Part shown: positions 1 to 8,775 of the stretch, piece after piece
Position numbering within the stretch: the stretch's first letter is position 1
Layout of the letters: each line of letters begins with the position of its first letter
Assembly: GCA_964412015.1 (NCBI GenBank)
Contig: CAYPMO010000001.1
Location: 124,001 to 188,000 of the forward strand
Length of the DNA: 64,000 nucleotides
Origin: SZUA-318 sp964412015
GTDB lineage: Bacteria > Gemmatimonadota > Gemmatimonadetes > Longimicrobiales > Gaopeijiaceae
Reading direction: 5' to 3'
Program-made: the position numbers and the translations under genes
Notes under the pieces: generated by a model
Told to the model about the DNA's origin: nothing
What the model saw: the letters and a program-made list of their open reading frames with translations, nothing else
The model's database searches: none

Positions 1-264
1 GCCCTTCGCGGGGTGGAGCGCGGCGAGGAGGGCACTGCGGAGCTCGCCGCTCTCCATCTCGGCCAACGTCTCCGACGCGACTTCGGGCGGCAGGCTCGAG
101 AGCACCTGGAGCTGCCTCTCGTCCTCCAGGGACTCCAGGAAGTCGGCGATGTCGTACGGATGGAGTTGCTCCAGCGCCTCCCTCAGCGCCTCGGCGTCAC
201 CCGACGCGACAAAATCGGCCAGGCGCTTGCGCGCCCTCTCGATCTCGTCGGCGGACGTGCTCAT
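1..264 (-). CDS. mgtE: Magnesium transporter MgtE, N-terminal part (cut by window edge)
   Basis: Only the first 88 codons are inside the window; the gene runs off the left edge. The visible residues form the helical MgtE N-terminal domain: a stretch beginning LHPYDIADFLESL followed by LPPEVASETLAEM, the repeated pattern of this domain, which in known MgtE proteins sits in the cytosol and helps gate the Mg2+ channel. The ATG at 264-262 has a GAGG about 8 bases upstream. The 115 bases between it and the ybeY stop show nothing recognisable. The CBS and membrane domains are outside the window, so the full family assignment rests on the N-domain alone; another MgtE_N-containing protein is possible. 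Confidence 0.8.
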   Translation of the reverse strand, partial: MSTSADEIERARKRLADFVASGDAEALREALEQLHPYDIADFLESLEDERQLQVLSSLPPEVASETLAEMESGELRSALLAALHPAKG

Positions 265-379
265 CGGGGAGGCCTCGCGTCTACGGGATGCCGTTTCCGA
301 AGGGTGCGCGGGCATGCGACACCCACGGGGCACCGGAAGATCCTCCCGGGATCCCGACGGGGCAAGGTGGAATCCGCCG

Positions 380-829
380 TCAGGCGCCGGATGCTCCGCG
401 GATCTCCCGGACGAGTGCCTCCTGGAGCGCGTACATGGGACTCGCCACCCGCTCCGGACCGGCAGGGTGGTCGTAACCGAGCACGTGGAGGGTTCCGTGC
501 ACCGCGAGCCGGACGAGCTCTTCGGACAGCGGCACGTCCGCGTCGGAGGCCTGCCGCCGGGCCTCCTCCACACCGAGGTACACGTCCCCGAGAATCCCCG
601 CCCCGCCCCCGAGCGCGAACGCGATGACGTCGGTCGGCCGATTCTCGGAGCGGTACCGGAGGTTCAGGCCCCGGATCTCCCCGTCGTCCAGCAGCGTGAC
701 CGACACTTCCGCGTTCCGGACCCCCTGGCTGAGCAGCGTGCGGCGAACCGCTCGTTCCAGCTCCTCGGTGTCCACGTCCGCGAACGCGCCGACGTTGACG
801 ATCACCTCGTTGGGGTCCGCGTCGCTCAC
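380..829 (-). CDS. ybeY: Endoribonuclease YbeY (16S rRNA maturation)
   Basis: A 149-residue protein with the YbeY zinc site HGTLHVLGYDH: His111, His115 and His121 are the expected metal ligands. YbeY is a single-domain metallo-RNase acting in 16S rRNA 3' end maturation and ribosome quality control. The length is normal for the family. Its ATG overlaps the pgpH stop as ATGA (826-829), so translation is probably coupled. The order phoH-pgpH-ybeY is the one seen in many bacteria. Confidence 0.96.
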   Translation of the reverse strand: MSDADPNEVIVNVGAFADVDTEELERAVRRTLLSQGVRNAEVSVTLLDDGEIRGLNLRYRSENRPTDVIAFALGGGAGILGDVYLGVEEARRQASDADVPLSEELVRLAVHGTLHVLGYDHPAGPERVASPMYALQEALVREIRGASGA

Positions 830-3072
830 GCGGTGTCCGGCTCCCGGTTCTCCTCTTCCTCGGGAGCGTCGGTGAGGTGCTTGGTCGTCGGGTAGTCGAT
901 ACGGCGGTGCACGACGCCCCCCAGGATCTTGGCGAACTGTTCCTCGATCCGGGTGATCTCCCCGAGCGTGAGGGGCGATTCGTCCAGCTGGCCCGAGCCC
1001 ACCTTGGCCTGGACGATGGCGTGGATGAGCTCGCGCACCCGCTCCGGCGTCGGGTCCTGGAGCACGCGCGTCGCGGACTCACACGAATCGGCCAGCATCA
1101 CGATCGCCGTCTCGCGGGTCTGGGGCTTCGGTCCGGGATAACAGAAACGCTCCTCCGGGAGCTCCTCACCCCTTTCCTCCGTGGCCTTCTCGTAGAAGAA
1201 GCCGATGCGTTGGGTACCGTGGTGCTGGAGGATGAAGTCCACAATCACGTCGGGAACCTTGGCCTCGCGCGCGAGGCGCTCCCCCTCGGTGACGTGCTCG
1301 CGCACGATGGCCGCGGACGTCTCGGGCTTCAACTTGTCGTGGGGGTTCCGGTCGTCGGGTTGGTTTTCCACGAAGTAGTGGGGCTTGAGCATCTTCCCCA
1401 CGTCGTGGTAATAGACCCCGACACGGCACAGGAGCCCGTTCGCGCCGATGGCGTTGGCCGCCGCCTCGGAGAGGTTCGCGACGTTGATCGAGTGGGCATA
1501 GGTGCCGGGAGCCTCCAGGGACAGTCGCTTGAGCAGCGGGCGCGCCGGGTCGGCCCACTCCAGGAGGGTCTGGTCGGTGGTAATGCCGGTGAACTGCTCG
1601 AAGAGCCACAGGAAGCCCATGGCCAGGAGTGCAGAAACGGTGGCGTTGCCCGCCGACACGAGGCTGGCCTGGACCGCACCGGCGATCTCACGGCCCGTCG
1701 TGAAGGCGTGCGCGACCAGAACCAGGCCGGTCGCGCCCGCGATGATCGCAATCGAGCGCCACGTGTCGGAGCGCCGGCGGACCGCGCGCACGCTCAGCGC
1801 GGCGGCGCCTCCCCCCGTCGTCACGGTGAGCACCAGTCCATAGTCGGCGAAGGGCGGCAACACGCCGGTGACCACCGCGATCAGGAGGACGAGCACGAGG
1901 GAGATGCGCGCGTCCCACAGCACGCCGACGGGGAGCGCCACGAACGCGATCGGCAACCACTCGGGGGCGAGATGGTTGCGGGCGATGAGCGCCGCCGCCG
2001 CGAAGTAGACGGCCACGAGGAGCGCGATGAGCAGGATCCACCGGGCCTGCGCGTAGATCTCCCTCCGATAGAAGTGGAGCACCAGGCCGAACAGACTGAG
2101 AAGGGTGACCACCACCACCCACAAGCCGACCAGCGGTAGCAGGCTCAGTCCCCTCCCTTCGAGGAGGCCCCGGGCGCGGAGCTCCGTCTCGTAGGCATTC
2201 AGGCGCTCCACTTCGGTGGCCGTGATGGGGTCGGCCGCCCGGATGATGGCCTGTCCTTCGAGCACGCTGCCCTTGGTGGTCGGCACGGAGCGCGCCGCGG
2301 CGTCGCGATCGAGCTCCGTGGCCACGACGTTCAACACGTAGCTGAAGTCGACGTAGCGGATGAGGATGAGCCGCAGGAGGTCGGCCACGTCGGGGGGCGT
2401 CGAGGCCGGCAGGAACGCGAGGGCCGTCTCGAAGAACTCCCGCTGCGTGATCACGTCCGCAGTGGAGACCGACCGCTCCGCTTCTTCCCGCCGCACCGTG
2501 ACCGTGGGCGTCTTGATGTTCAGCGCCTGCCCCGCATCGAGGACTCCCCGCGGTAGGATCTCCCGGGCCGCGGCGAGCGCCGCGCGTCGGAGCGACCCGC
2601 GGGTCGCGTCGTCCAGCAGGGCATCCACCTGCGTGGGGGCCGCGACGAGCGAGGACTCCCGCAGAACGGCCTCCACGGCGGAGCGATCCTGCTCCGCGGC
2701 CGCCATGTCCAGGCGCTCGAAGAACGTGTCCAGCCTCGTGGCCATCGTATCCGCCGCGGAGGGTACGAAATCGAAGGTCGGGGGCACGGACTCCATCGCG
2801 AGCTCCCGGTCCCTCCGTAGCTCGTCGGGCGACTTCGGGATACTGAACGGTACGGCCGCGATGATGTCCTCGGGCGCGACCATGCCCACCTCGTACCGTC
2901 CCACGTTCATCCGGGCGGTCGGAGGAAAGAGCGCGGTGATGAGCGTAGCCAGGGCCAAGAGGATCAGGGCGCGGGATCCGTGGTGTGCGAGGCGCCGGCT
3001 CACCGTCTGTCCGGGGTCCCCGGAGAGGCGTTGAAGCACCGTGCCCGTGGCCCCACGCGAGCGGCGGCTCAC
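826..3072 (-). CDS. pgpH: 7TM-HD family phosphohydrolase, PgpH-like (probable cyclic di-AMP phosphodiesterase)
   Basis: A 748-residue membrane protein. An N-terminal transmembrane segment (about 34-50) is followed by a large extracytoplasmic region (about 55-300, 7TMR-HDED type), a block of membrane helices (about 310-500) and a cytosolic HD domain. In the HD domain His527, the HD pair at 556-557 (YYHDVGK) and the HH at 617-618 are visible. Characterised PgpH proteins hydrolyse c-di-AMP to pApA; that activity is inferred here from family and architecture. The start overlaps the phoH stop (3069-3072) and the stop overlaps the ybeY start, so it sits in the middle of a tightly coupled operon. 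No c-di-AMP cyclase is in the window. Confidence 0.92.
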   Translation of the reverse strand: MSRRSRGATGTVLQRLSGDPGQTVSRRLAHHGSRALILLALATLITALFPPTARMNVGRYEVGMVAPEDIIAAVPFSIPKSPDELRRDRELAMESVPPTFDFVPSAADTMATRLDTFFERLDMAAAEQDRSAVEAVLRESSLVAAPTQVDALLDDATRGSLRRAALAAAREILPRGVLDAGQALNIKTPTVTVRREEAERSVSTADVITQREFFETALAFLPASTPPDVADLLRLILIRYVDFSYVLNVVATELDRDAAARSVPTTKGSVLEGQAIIRAADPITATEVERLNAYETELRARGLLEGRGLSLLPLVGLWVVVVTLLSLFGLVLHFYRREIYAQARWILLIALLVAVYFAAAALIARNHLAPEWLPIAFVALPVGVLWDARISLVLVLLIAVVTGVLPPFADYGLVLTVTTGGGAAALSVRAVRRRSDTWRSIAIIAGATGLVLVAHAFTTGREIAGAVQASLVSAGNATVSALLAMGFLWLFEQFTGITTDQTLLEWADPARPLLKRLSLEAPGTYAHSINVANLSEAAANAIGANGLLCRVGVYYHDVGKMLKPHYFVENQPDDRNPHDKLKPETSAAIVREHVTEGERLAREAKVPDVIVDFILQHHGTQRIGFFYEKATEERGEELPEERFCYPGPKPQTRETAIVMLADSCESATRVLQDPTPERVRELIHAIVQAKVGSGQLDESPLTLGEITRIEEQFAKILGGVVHRRIDYPTTKHLTDAPEEEENREPDTA

Positions 3073-4079
3073 GGTCCGACGTCCTCGGCCCCGGCCGCCC
3101 CCCCGGCCGTGGCCTCCCCGGCTTTCTCGTACGCCTTGATGATGTCCTTCACCAGGCGATGACGGATGACGTCCTTCGCGTCGAGGTAGACCAGGGAGAT
3201 TCCCTCGATCCCCGCCAGGATCCTCTCCACCTCCAGGAGGCCGGAGTCCGCGCGATGAGGCAGGTCGATCTGCGTCTTGTCACCGGTGATCACCACGCGC
3301 GAGTTCAAACCGAGACGGGTCAGGAACATCTTCATCTGCGCCGTGGTCGCGTTCTGGGCCTCGTCCAGGATCACGAACGCGTCGGAGAGCGTCCGGCCCC
3401 TCATATACGCCAGGGGGGCGATCTCGATCGTGCTGTCCTCGATGGCGCGGCGCACGCGCTCGTGGGGCATCATGTCCTCGAGAGCATCGTAGAGCGGGCG
3501 CAGATAAGGATCGACCTTCTCCTGAAGGTCGCCCGGAAGGAAGCCGAGGTTCTCTCCGGCCTCCACGGCCGGGCGCGCCAGGATGATGCGGCGGACGCGC
3601 TTCTTGTACATCGCGTCCACGGCACAGGCCACGGCGAGATACGTCTTTCCCGTGCCGGCCGGTCCGATCCCGATGACCAGGTCGGCTCCGAGGATGGCCT
3701 GGATGTACTTCCGCTGCCCTTCGGTCTTGGGGACGATCACCCTCCGTGACCCGGGCAGCGCGATCCGCATCTCGTCCCCAGGGTGCCCGATGCCGCCGGG
3801 GCCCAGGGCCTCCACACCGTCCGCGAAGCGCGCGATGTCCGGCGTGTCGAAGGGTACGCGGAGGCGCGCCAGCTCGATGAGGTGCTGCACCACGGGAACG
3901 GCACGCTCGACTCCGTCCAGCCCACCGGACAGGATGAGGTGGTCCCCACGCAGGATCGCGCGCACCCCGAAGAGCCGGCTCAGCTCCTGGATGTTCCGGT
4001 CGTTGACACCCACCAGCATGAGCTGGTCGGCGCCCTCGGCGTCCAGCCGGTGCTCGACGATCACATCTCCGTTGGCCAC
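3069..4079 (-). CDS. phoH: PhoH family ATPase
   Basis: A 336-residue PhoH/PhoL protein. An N-terminal KH-like region (about 1-110) precedes a P-loop ATPase domain with Walker A GPAGTGKT (139-146) and Walker B AFVILDEAQ (234-242). Members are ATPases linked to RNA metabolism and often sit beside ybeY, as here. The start is GTG at 4079 with AGGA 7 bases upstream, 9 bases after the aspS stop. The product overlaps pgpH by four bases at its 3' end. Confidence 0.94.
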   Translation of the reverse strand: MANGDVIVEHRLDAEGADQLMLVGVNDRNIQELSRLFGVRAILRGDHLILSGGLDGVERAVPVVQHLIELARLRVPFDTPDIARFADGVEALGPGGIGHPGDEMRIALPGSRRVIVPKTEGQRKYIQAILGADLVIGIGPAGTGKTYLAVACAVDAMYKKRVRRIILARPAVEAGENLGFLPGDLQEKVDPYLRPLYDALEDMMPHERVRRAIEDSTIEIAPLAYMRGRTLSDAFVILDEAQNATTAQMKMFLTRLGLNSRVVITGDKTQIDLPHRADSGLLEVERILAGIEGISLVYLDAKDVIRHRLVKDIIKAYEKAGEATAGGAAGAEDVGP

Positions 4080-4088
4080 GGGCTTATC

Positions 4089-5873
4089 CTACCGGCCCGA
4101 GCCGTCGGCCACCAGCCGGAGTCCCAGCTCGGCGAGCTCGGCGTCGCTCAGGGGGCTGGGTGAGCCCTCGAAGAGGGCCCGAGCCGCCGTGGTCTTCGGG
4201 AACGCGATGACATCGCGGATGCTCCCGGCTCCGACGAACTTCTGGACGATACGGTCCATCCCGAGGGCGATCCCGCCGTGGGGCGGCGCGCCGGCGGTAA
4301 AGGCCTCGAGCAGGAAGCCGAACTTCCGGTCGATGTCGGCATCCGAGAGGCCCAGCAGGCGGAGCACCTTCCGCTGGAGCTCGGGCTCGTGGATCCGGAC
4401 GGACCCCGAGCCGAACTCCGTCCCGTTGTAGACCAGGTCGTAGCAATGCCCGCGCACGCGGGTGGGCTCGGTGTCCAGGAGGTGGAGGTCCTCGGCTAGG
4501 GGCATGACGAAGGGGTGATGTCCAGGCGCGAGCCCTCCCTCGGCCTCTTCGAAGACCGGGAACTCGGTGACCCACAGCCACGCGTGCTCGCGCGAGAACG
4601 GCACACCCAGGAGCCGTGCGACCGCGGCGCGCGTCGCCGCGAGCGCCGGCGATGTCACCCTGTCGGGACCGGCCGCGATGAGGACCAGGTCGCCCACCCC
4701 CAGCTCCAGGGACGTGAGATGGCCCTCGCTCAAGAACTTGCCCAGCGGACCCGAGAGGCCCTCGTCGCTCCGCTTCGCCCAGATCAGCCCGGGCGCGCCG
4801 GCGGCCCTCGCCTCCGCCTCCACGGCCTCGAGCTCCTTGCGGGAGAGGCGGGCGCCTCCCGGCACCAGGATCCCACGCACGCGGCCGCCGGCCTCCACGG
4901 CGCCGCGCAGGATCCGGAAGTCCACGCCGTGCGTGGCCCCGGTCCAGTCCCGAATCTCGAGGTCGTAACGGAGATCGGGGCGGTCGGATCCGTACCGCTC
5001 GATCGCCTGGGCCCAGGTCAGGCGTGGGAACGGGAGCGGCGCATCCACGCCCGCCACCTGCGCCAGCGCGTTCATCAAGCCCTCCATCCACCCCAGGACG
5101 TCCTCCGGCATCACGAAGGAAGCCTCGACATCGATCTGCGTGAATTCGGGCTGGCGGTCGGCTCGAAGATCCTCGTCACGGAAGCAGCGGGCGATCTGGA
5201 AGTACCGATCATATCCGGCCACCATGAGAATCTGCTTGTACAGCTGCGGGCTCTGCGGAAGCGCGTAGAACTCCCCCCTGTGCACCCGGCTGGGCACCAG
5301 ATAATCGCGCGCCCCCTCCGGGGTAGGCTTGGTGAGGATCGGCGTCTCGACCTCCACGAAGCCGAGCTGGTCCATGTAGTTCCGCGTGGTCAGAACCAGC
5401 CTGTGACGGAGGATGAGGGCCTCCTGCAGCTCGGGACGGCGCAGGTCGAGCACCCGGTACCGTAGCCGCAACTCCTCCGAGGGGAGATCCTCCTCGGGCG
5501 CGCGATACACGGGGATGGCCGGCGTCTCCGCCGCGGACAGACGCTCGACTCGCGACGCCCGGAGCTCGACCTCCCCGGTGAGCATATGAAGATTCGCATC
5601 GGGCCGTCGCTCGACGCGGCCCTCCACGCGCACGACGTCCTCGGCCCCGAGTGCCTTCACGGTCTCGAGGCCCGCGGCGTCGGTCCACTCGGGTCCGACG
5701 GACACCTGGACCAAGCCGCTCCGGTCCCGCAGATCCACGAAAAAGAGACCCCCGAGGTCGCGACGGCGATGAACCCAGCCGGTGAGCGTGAGGGTGGCGC
5801 CGACGTCGTCGGCGGTGATGCCTCCCACCATGCGGCTGCGGAGGGCGGTGCGCTCGATCTCGATCTGGCTCAT
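4089..5873 (-). CDS. aspS: Aspartyl-tRNA synthetase (bacterial type)
   Basis: A 594-residue class II synthetase that charges tRNA-Asp. An N-terminal OB-fold anticodon-binding domain (about 1-110, with GWVHRRRDLGG) is followed by the catalytic domain with motif 2 FRDEDLRADRQPEFTQ and motif 3 GIALGMDRI near the C-terminus. The long insert between them matches the bacterial GAD-domain form. The ATG at 5873 overlaps the vanZ stop as ATGA, which fixes the start although the frame stays open further upstream. An AsnRS is also encoded at 44236-45522, so asparagine charging is probably direct. Confidence 0.96.
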   Translation of the reverse strand: MSQIEIERTALRSRMVGGITADDVGATLTLTGWVHRRRDLGGLFFVDLRDRSGLVQVSVGPEWTDAAGLETVKALGAEDVVRVEGRVERRPDANLHMLTGEVELRASRVERLSAAETPAIPVYRAPEEDLPSEELRLRYRVLDLRRPELQEALILRHRLVLTTRNYMDQLGFVEVETPILTKPTPEGARDYLVPSRVHRGEFYALPQSPQLYKQILMVAGYDRYFQIARCFRDEDLRADRQPEFTQIDVEASFVMPEDVLGWMEGLMNALAQVAGVDAPLPFPRLTWAQAIERYGSDRPDLRYDLEIRDWTGATHGVDFRILRGAVEAGGRVRGILVPGGARLSRKELEAVEAEARAAGAPGLIWAKRSDEGLSGPLGKFLSEGHLTSLELGVGDLVLIAAGPDRVTSPALAATRAAVARLLGVPFSREHAWLWVTEFPVFEEAEGGLAPGHHPFVMPLAEDLHLLDTEPTRVRGHCYDLVYNGTEFGSGSVRIHEPELQRKVLRLLGLSDADIDRKFGFLLEAFTAGAPPHGGIALGMDRIVQKFVGAGSIRDVIAFPKTTAARALFEGSPSPLSDAELAELGLRLVADGSGR

Positions 5874-6271
5874 TCGGGGCCGTTCGGGGGAAGGGGGACC
5901 GGGTCGCCGTCCGGCACCCGGCGCGCGAGGATCGCGGAACAGATCGAATACCCCAGAAGGACGCCGGCGGTGTCTGCGGCCAGATCCGCGGCGGAAGGAT
6001 CCCGGCCGGGCACGAACGACTGGTGCCACTCGTCCGACAAACCGTACAGGATCCCGGAGACCACGAGCGCCGCGTGAGGCGGCGTGGCACCGCCTCGGGC
6101 CCTCGCCCAGGCCAGGCCGGCGCCGAGGCCCGCGTACACCAGGATGTGGACGACGAGATCCTCCCCGCTGAAGAGAAGCGGAGGGCGGTCGAGGCCCGGA
6201 ATGGCACTCAAGAAGAAGAGGACCACCGCCCAAACCGCGGCGGGTCCCCACGCGATGATTCGGTCCGTCAC
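5870..6271 (-). CDS. VanZ-like family membrane protein
   Basis: A 133-residue protein with about four hydrophobic helices and the VanZ-family motif GLSDEWHQSFVPGR near residues 76-89, followed by a DLAADTAG helix. VanZ was named for teicoplanin resistance, but most homologues have no assigned function; a role here cannot be read from sequence. The start is GTG at 6271 with AGGA 5 bases upstream. It is the first gene of the vanZ-aspS-phoH-pgpH-ybeY operon, behind a good promoter at 6317-6345. Confidence 0.85.
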   Translation of the reverse strand: MTDRIIAWGPAAVWAVVLFFLSAIPGLDRPPLLFSGEDLVVHILVYAGLGAGLAWARARGGATPPHAALVVSGILYGLSDEWHQSFVPGRDPSAADLAADTAGVLLGYSICSAILARRVPDGDPVPLPPNGPE

Positions 6272-6316
6272 CGTTTTCCTACGGGGCGGCGTCGCCTTCA
6301 GGGGCTGATCGCGGCT

Positions 6317-6345
6317 AACTTAAACCGCCGCTGTACCCCGTTCAA
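6317..6345 (-). promoter_or_regulatory. Promoter for the vanZ-aspS-phoH-pgpH-ybeY operon
   Basis: Reading the minus strand, TTGAAC (6345-6340) and TAAGTT (6322-6317) are separated by 17 bases, a sigma-70-like geometry. The predicted transcript would start near 6310 and leave a leader of about 40 bases before the vanZ GTG. The prediction rests on sequence alone. Confidence 0.55.
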
Positions 6346-6364
6346 CAAACCGTACGACGACGGA

Positions 6365-7465
6365 ATGGTCTCCGACCCCCGCCCCGACCTCCTCTCGCTG
6401 GGGCCCGAAGAGCTGCACCGGGCCCTCGCCCTGCACTTCGCGGGACGCGGACAGCCCGCGTACCGGGAGGCCCAGGTGCGACGCTGGATCTACGAGGGGT
6501 CGGCCCGCGAGATGGACGACATGAGCGACCTGCCGGCCGCGGAGCGCGCCGCCCTCGGCGAAGCGTTCCGCATGGACGAGGCGGCCGTCGATCGGGTGTC
6601 GGCGAGCCGAGACGGGACGGTGAAGCACCTCTGGCGCCTGTCCGACGGACATCTGGTGGAGTCCGTGCTCATCCCTTCCGGAACGCGCCTGACGCTCTGC
6701 ATCTCGTCCCAGGTCGGGTGCGCCATGGGGTGCACGTTCTGCGCGACGGGCTGGGGCGGATTCGACCGCCAGCTCAGCGCCGGGGAGATCGTCGCACAGT
6801 ACCGCGCGTCCCGCCGTTGGGCCGAGGCACGGAGCCTCGGAACGATCACGAACATCGTCTACATGGGGATGGGCGAGCCCCTGGCCAATCGGAAGGCGCT
6901 GCAGCCCTCGCTGACGATTCTCAACCAGGGATACGGGGTGGGCGCGCGGCGCATCACCGTGTCCACCGTAGGAGTCGTCCCGGGGATCCTCGAGCTCGCC
7001 GCGCGCCCTGAGCAGTTCCGGCTCGCCTTGTCTCTCCACGCGCCGGATTCCGAGCTCCGCCGGGAGCTGATCCCGCTCGAGAACCGCTACCCGCTGCCCG
7101 AGGTCATGGCGGCGCTCCGGCGCTTCGACGACGCGGGAGGGAAGCGGATCACCTTCGAGTACACGCTGATCCGCGGCATCAACGACGGCCTCTCCCTCGT
7201 CCCGGCCCTCGCCGGGCTCGCGTCGCGGGTCGGAGCGTTCGTGAACCTCATCCCGTTCAATCCGATCCCGTATCGTGACTGGCGTCCGTCGCCGCCCGAG
7301 CGCATCCGGGCCTTCGCGGCCGCGCTCGAGGAGCGCGGCGTCGCGGTGGCGGTGAGGGAGCCGCGCGGCCGCGACATCGAGGCCGCGTGCGGTCAGCTCC
7401 GAGCCCATGCCCTGGCGCGGATCGGGACGAAGCGGACCGAGATCGCCCGACCCACCGAGGAATGA
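6365..7465 (+). CDS. rlmN: Dual-specificity 23S rRNA/tRNA adenine-C2 methyltransferase RlmN
   Basis: A 366-residue radical SAM enzyme that methylates C2 of A2503 in 23S rRNA and A37 in some tRNAs. The CxxxCxxC cluster motif is Cys119, Cys123 and Cys126 (CAMGCTFC). The MGMGEPLAN motif follows, and a C-terminal AACGQL carries the second catalytic cysteine, so the enzyme looks complete. The ATG at 6365 gives the expected N-terminus; the frame is open upstream, but no family sequence matches there, and no strong ribosome binding site is visible. Monocistronic; convergent with lepB, with only 21 bases between the two stops. Confidence 0.95.
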   Translation: MVSDPRPDLLSLGPEELHRALALHFAGRGQPAYREAQVRRWIYEGSAREMDDMSDLPAAERAALGEAFRMDEAAVDRVSASRDGTVKHLWRLSDGHLVESVLIPSGTRLTLCISSQVGCAMGCTFCATGWGGFDRQLSAGEIVAQYRASRRWAEARSLGTITNIVYMGMGEPLANRKALQPSLTILNQGYGVGARRITVSTVGVVPGILELAARPEQFRLALSLHAPDSELRRELIPLENRYPLPEVMAALRRFDDAGGKRITFEYTLIRGINDGLSLVPALAGLASRVGAFVNLIPFNPIPYRDWRPSPPERIRAFAAALEERGVAVAVREPRGRDIEAACGQLRAHALARIGTKRTEIARPTEE

Positions 7466-7486
7466 CGCGTCCGGCGACGGACCGGG

Positions 7487-8254
7487 TCAGTCGATCCCGT
7501 CGCCGATCCTGCTCCAGCGCACCTCGCGCAGCCACGGAAAGGGCCGGTACGACTCCTTGTTGTAGGAGAAGTAGATGAACATCGCCCGGCCCTCCAGACG
7601 CCATCCCTCGAGAAGGCCCCAGTACCGCGAGTCGAGACTGGTTTCGCGGTTGTCGCCCATCATGAAGTAGCGGTCCTCGGGGATCACGATCGGACCCCAG
7701 GTGTCCCGGGTCGGCGCGTAGGTGTTCCGGTCCACGCCCGGGGCCAGGTAGTCCCGCTGCCAGCTCATCCACGGATGGACGTCGTCCGGCACGTCGTCGT
7801 GCTTCAGGTAGGGCTCGTCCTGCGCGACCCCGTTGATGTACAGCACGCGGTTCCGCATCTGAAGGGTGTCGCCCGGGAGCCCGACGAGACGCTTCACCAG
7901 CTTGAGCGTCTCCTCGTGCGGCGGATCGAAGACGAGGATATCGAAGCGTCGGGGCCCCGAGTAGCCGGGCACCCGGAGGCCCGTGAACGGGACGCGGGAC
8001 CCGATGGCGACCCGGTTCACCATCAACATGTCGCCGACCAGAAGGGTGTCCTCCATGGACCCCGACGTGATGACGAACGTCTGGACCAGGAAGGTCCGCA
8101 GCACGAGGAAGAGGACCGCCGCGATCGCGAGCGACTTGATCCACTCGACGAGCGCGTTGCCCTTCGGGCTCTCCGCCGAGCCGCCTTCGGCCGCGGTCTT
8201 ATCCGCATTCCCGCGCTCGTCCTTCGCCGTTTCCCGAGTCGTCTTCCTGGCCAT
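7487..8254 (-). CDS. lepB: Signal peptidase I
   Basis: A 255-residue serine peptidase that removes Sec and Tat signal peptides at the outer face of the inner membrane. A Lys-rich cytosolic N-terminus is followed by one transmembrane helix (about 40-58), box B SGSM with catalytic Ser66, box D with catalytic Lys121 in KRLVGLPGD, and box E MGDNRETSLDSR. The ATG at 8254 has GAGGA 4 bases upstream; an in-frame ATG at 8281 would add nine residues and has a weaker site. It is the last gene of the panB-yqeK-lytR_C-lepB run. Confidence 0.94.
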   Translation of the reverse strand: MARKTTRETAKDERGNADKTAAEGGSAESPKGNALVEWIKSLAIAAVLFLVLRTFLVQTFVITSGSMEDTLLVGDMLMVNRVAIGSRVPFTGLRVPGYSGPRRFDILVFDPPHEETLKLVKRLVGLPGDTLQMRNRVLYINGVAQDEPYLKHDDVPDDVHPWMSWQRDYLAPGVDRNTYAPTRDTWGPIVIPEDRYFMMGDNRETSLDSRYWGLLEGWRLEGRAMFIYFSYNKESYRPFPWLREVRWSRIGDGID

Positions 8255-8286
8255 CCGTCCTCGATGTCGAATCGTGTCCATGCCCG

Positions 8287-8775
8287 TCAGCGTCCGAACC
8301 AGCCCCGCGGATCCCACCAGGGACGGCTGCGGGCAGGCACGGCCTCCGCCTCCTCGAGGCGTGGAGCCGGTCGCCAATCCCTGCCCAACACTACGGAGAC
8401 ATCCAGGTACAGGTTCGAGTCCGGCTCGCTCCGGACGTTACGGATTCCGAGGGCGTCCGCAACGCTCCTGGCGTCTTCGAGGGACCCGATGCGATCCAAC
8501 ACGACGGAGGAATCGCGGTCGAAGGTCCCGGCGTTACCGAAGAACACCACGTCGAAGCCGAGCTCGCGGAGGCTCTCGGTAGCTTCCCGAGCGGCTCCGG
8601 GGTAGCCGCCCCCGTTGAGGACCTCGACGCGGACCCGGTCCCTGATCGAGGGACGGATCCCCTTCTGCAGGGGAACGATCGTGGACCCACGCCACTGGGA
8701 CAGCGCCGACCCCACCAGTGCTCCCACGAGGAGCACGACGCCGAACGTCAGGACCACTCGCAGCCGGCTTCCCAT
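8287..8775 (-). CDS. LytR C-terminal domain (LytR_C) membrane protein
   Basis: A 162-residue protein with one N-terminal transmembrane helix (about 6-27) and an extracytoplasmic LytR_C-type domain (about 47-138), beginning RVEVLNGGGYPGAA and ending YLDVSVVLGRDW. In this family the domain usually follows a LytR-CpsA-Psr domain, but here it stands alone. Its function is unknown and a cell-envelope role is only a guess. The ATG at 8775 shares one base with the yqeK stop (TGATG), which fixes the start. Downstream is lepB. Confidence 0.8.
   Translation of the reverse strand: MGSRLRVVLTFGVVLLVGALVGSALSQWRGSTIVPLQKGIRPSIRDRVRVEVLNGGGYPGAAREATESLRELGFDVVFFGNAGTFDRDSSVVLDRIGSLEDARSVADALGIRNVRSEPDSNLYLDVSVVLGRDWRPAPRLEEAEAVPARSRPWWDPRGWFGR

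Noticed and set aside
877..2139. Long plus-strand frame of 420 codons opposite pgpH
   Set aside because: It is antisense to a clear membrane HD protein and its product is a His/Arg/Gly/Asp-rich string with no family features. Long antisense frames are expected in DNA this GC-rich.
7466..7486. Terminator between convergent rlmN and lepB
   Set aside because: Only a four-pair TCCG/CGGA stem is possible in the 21-base gap, with no U-tract.
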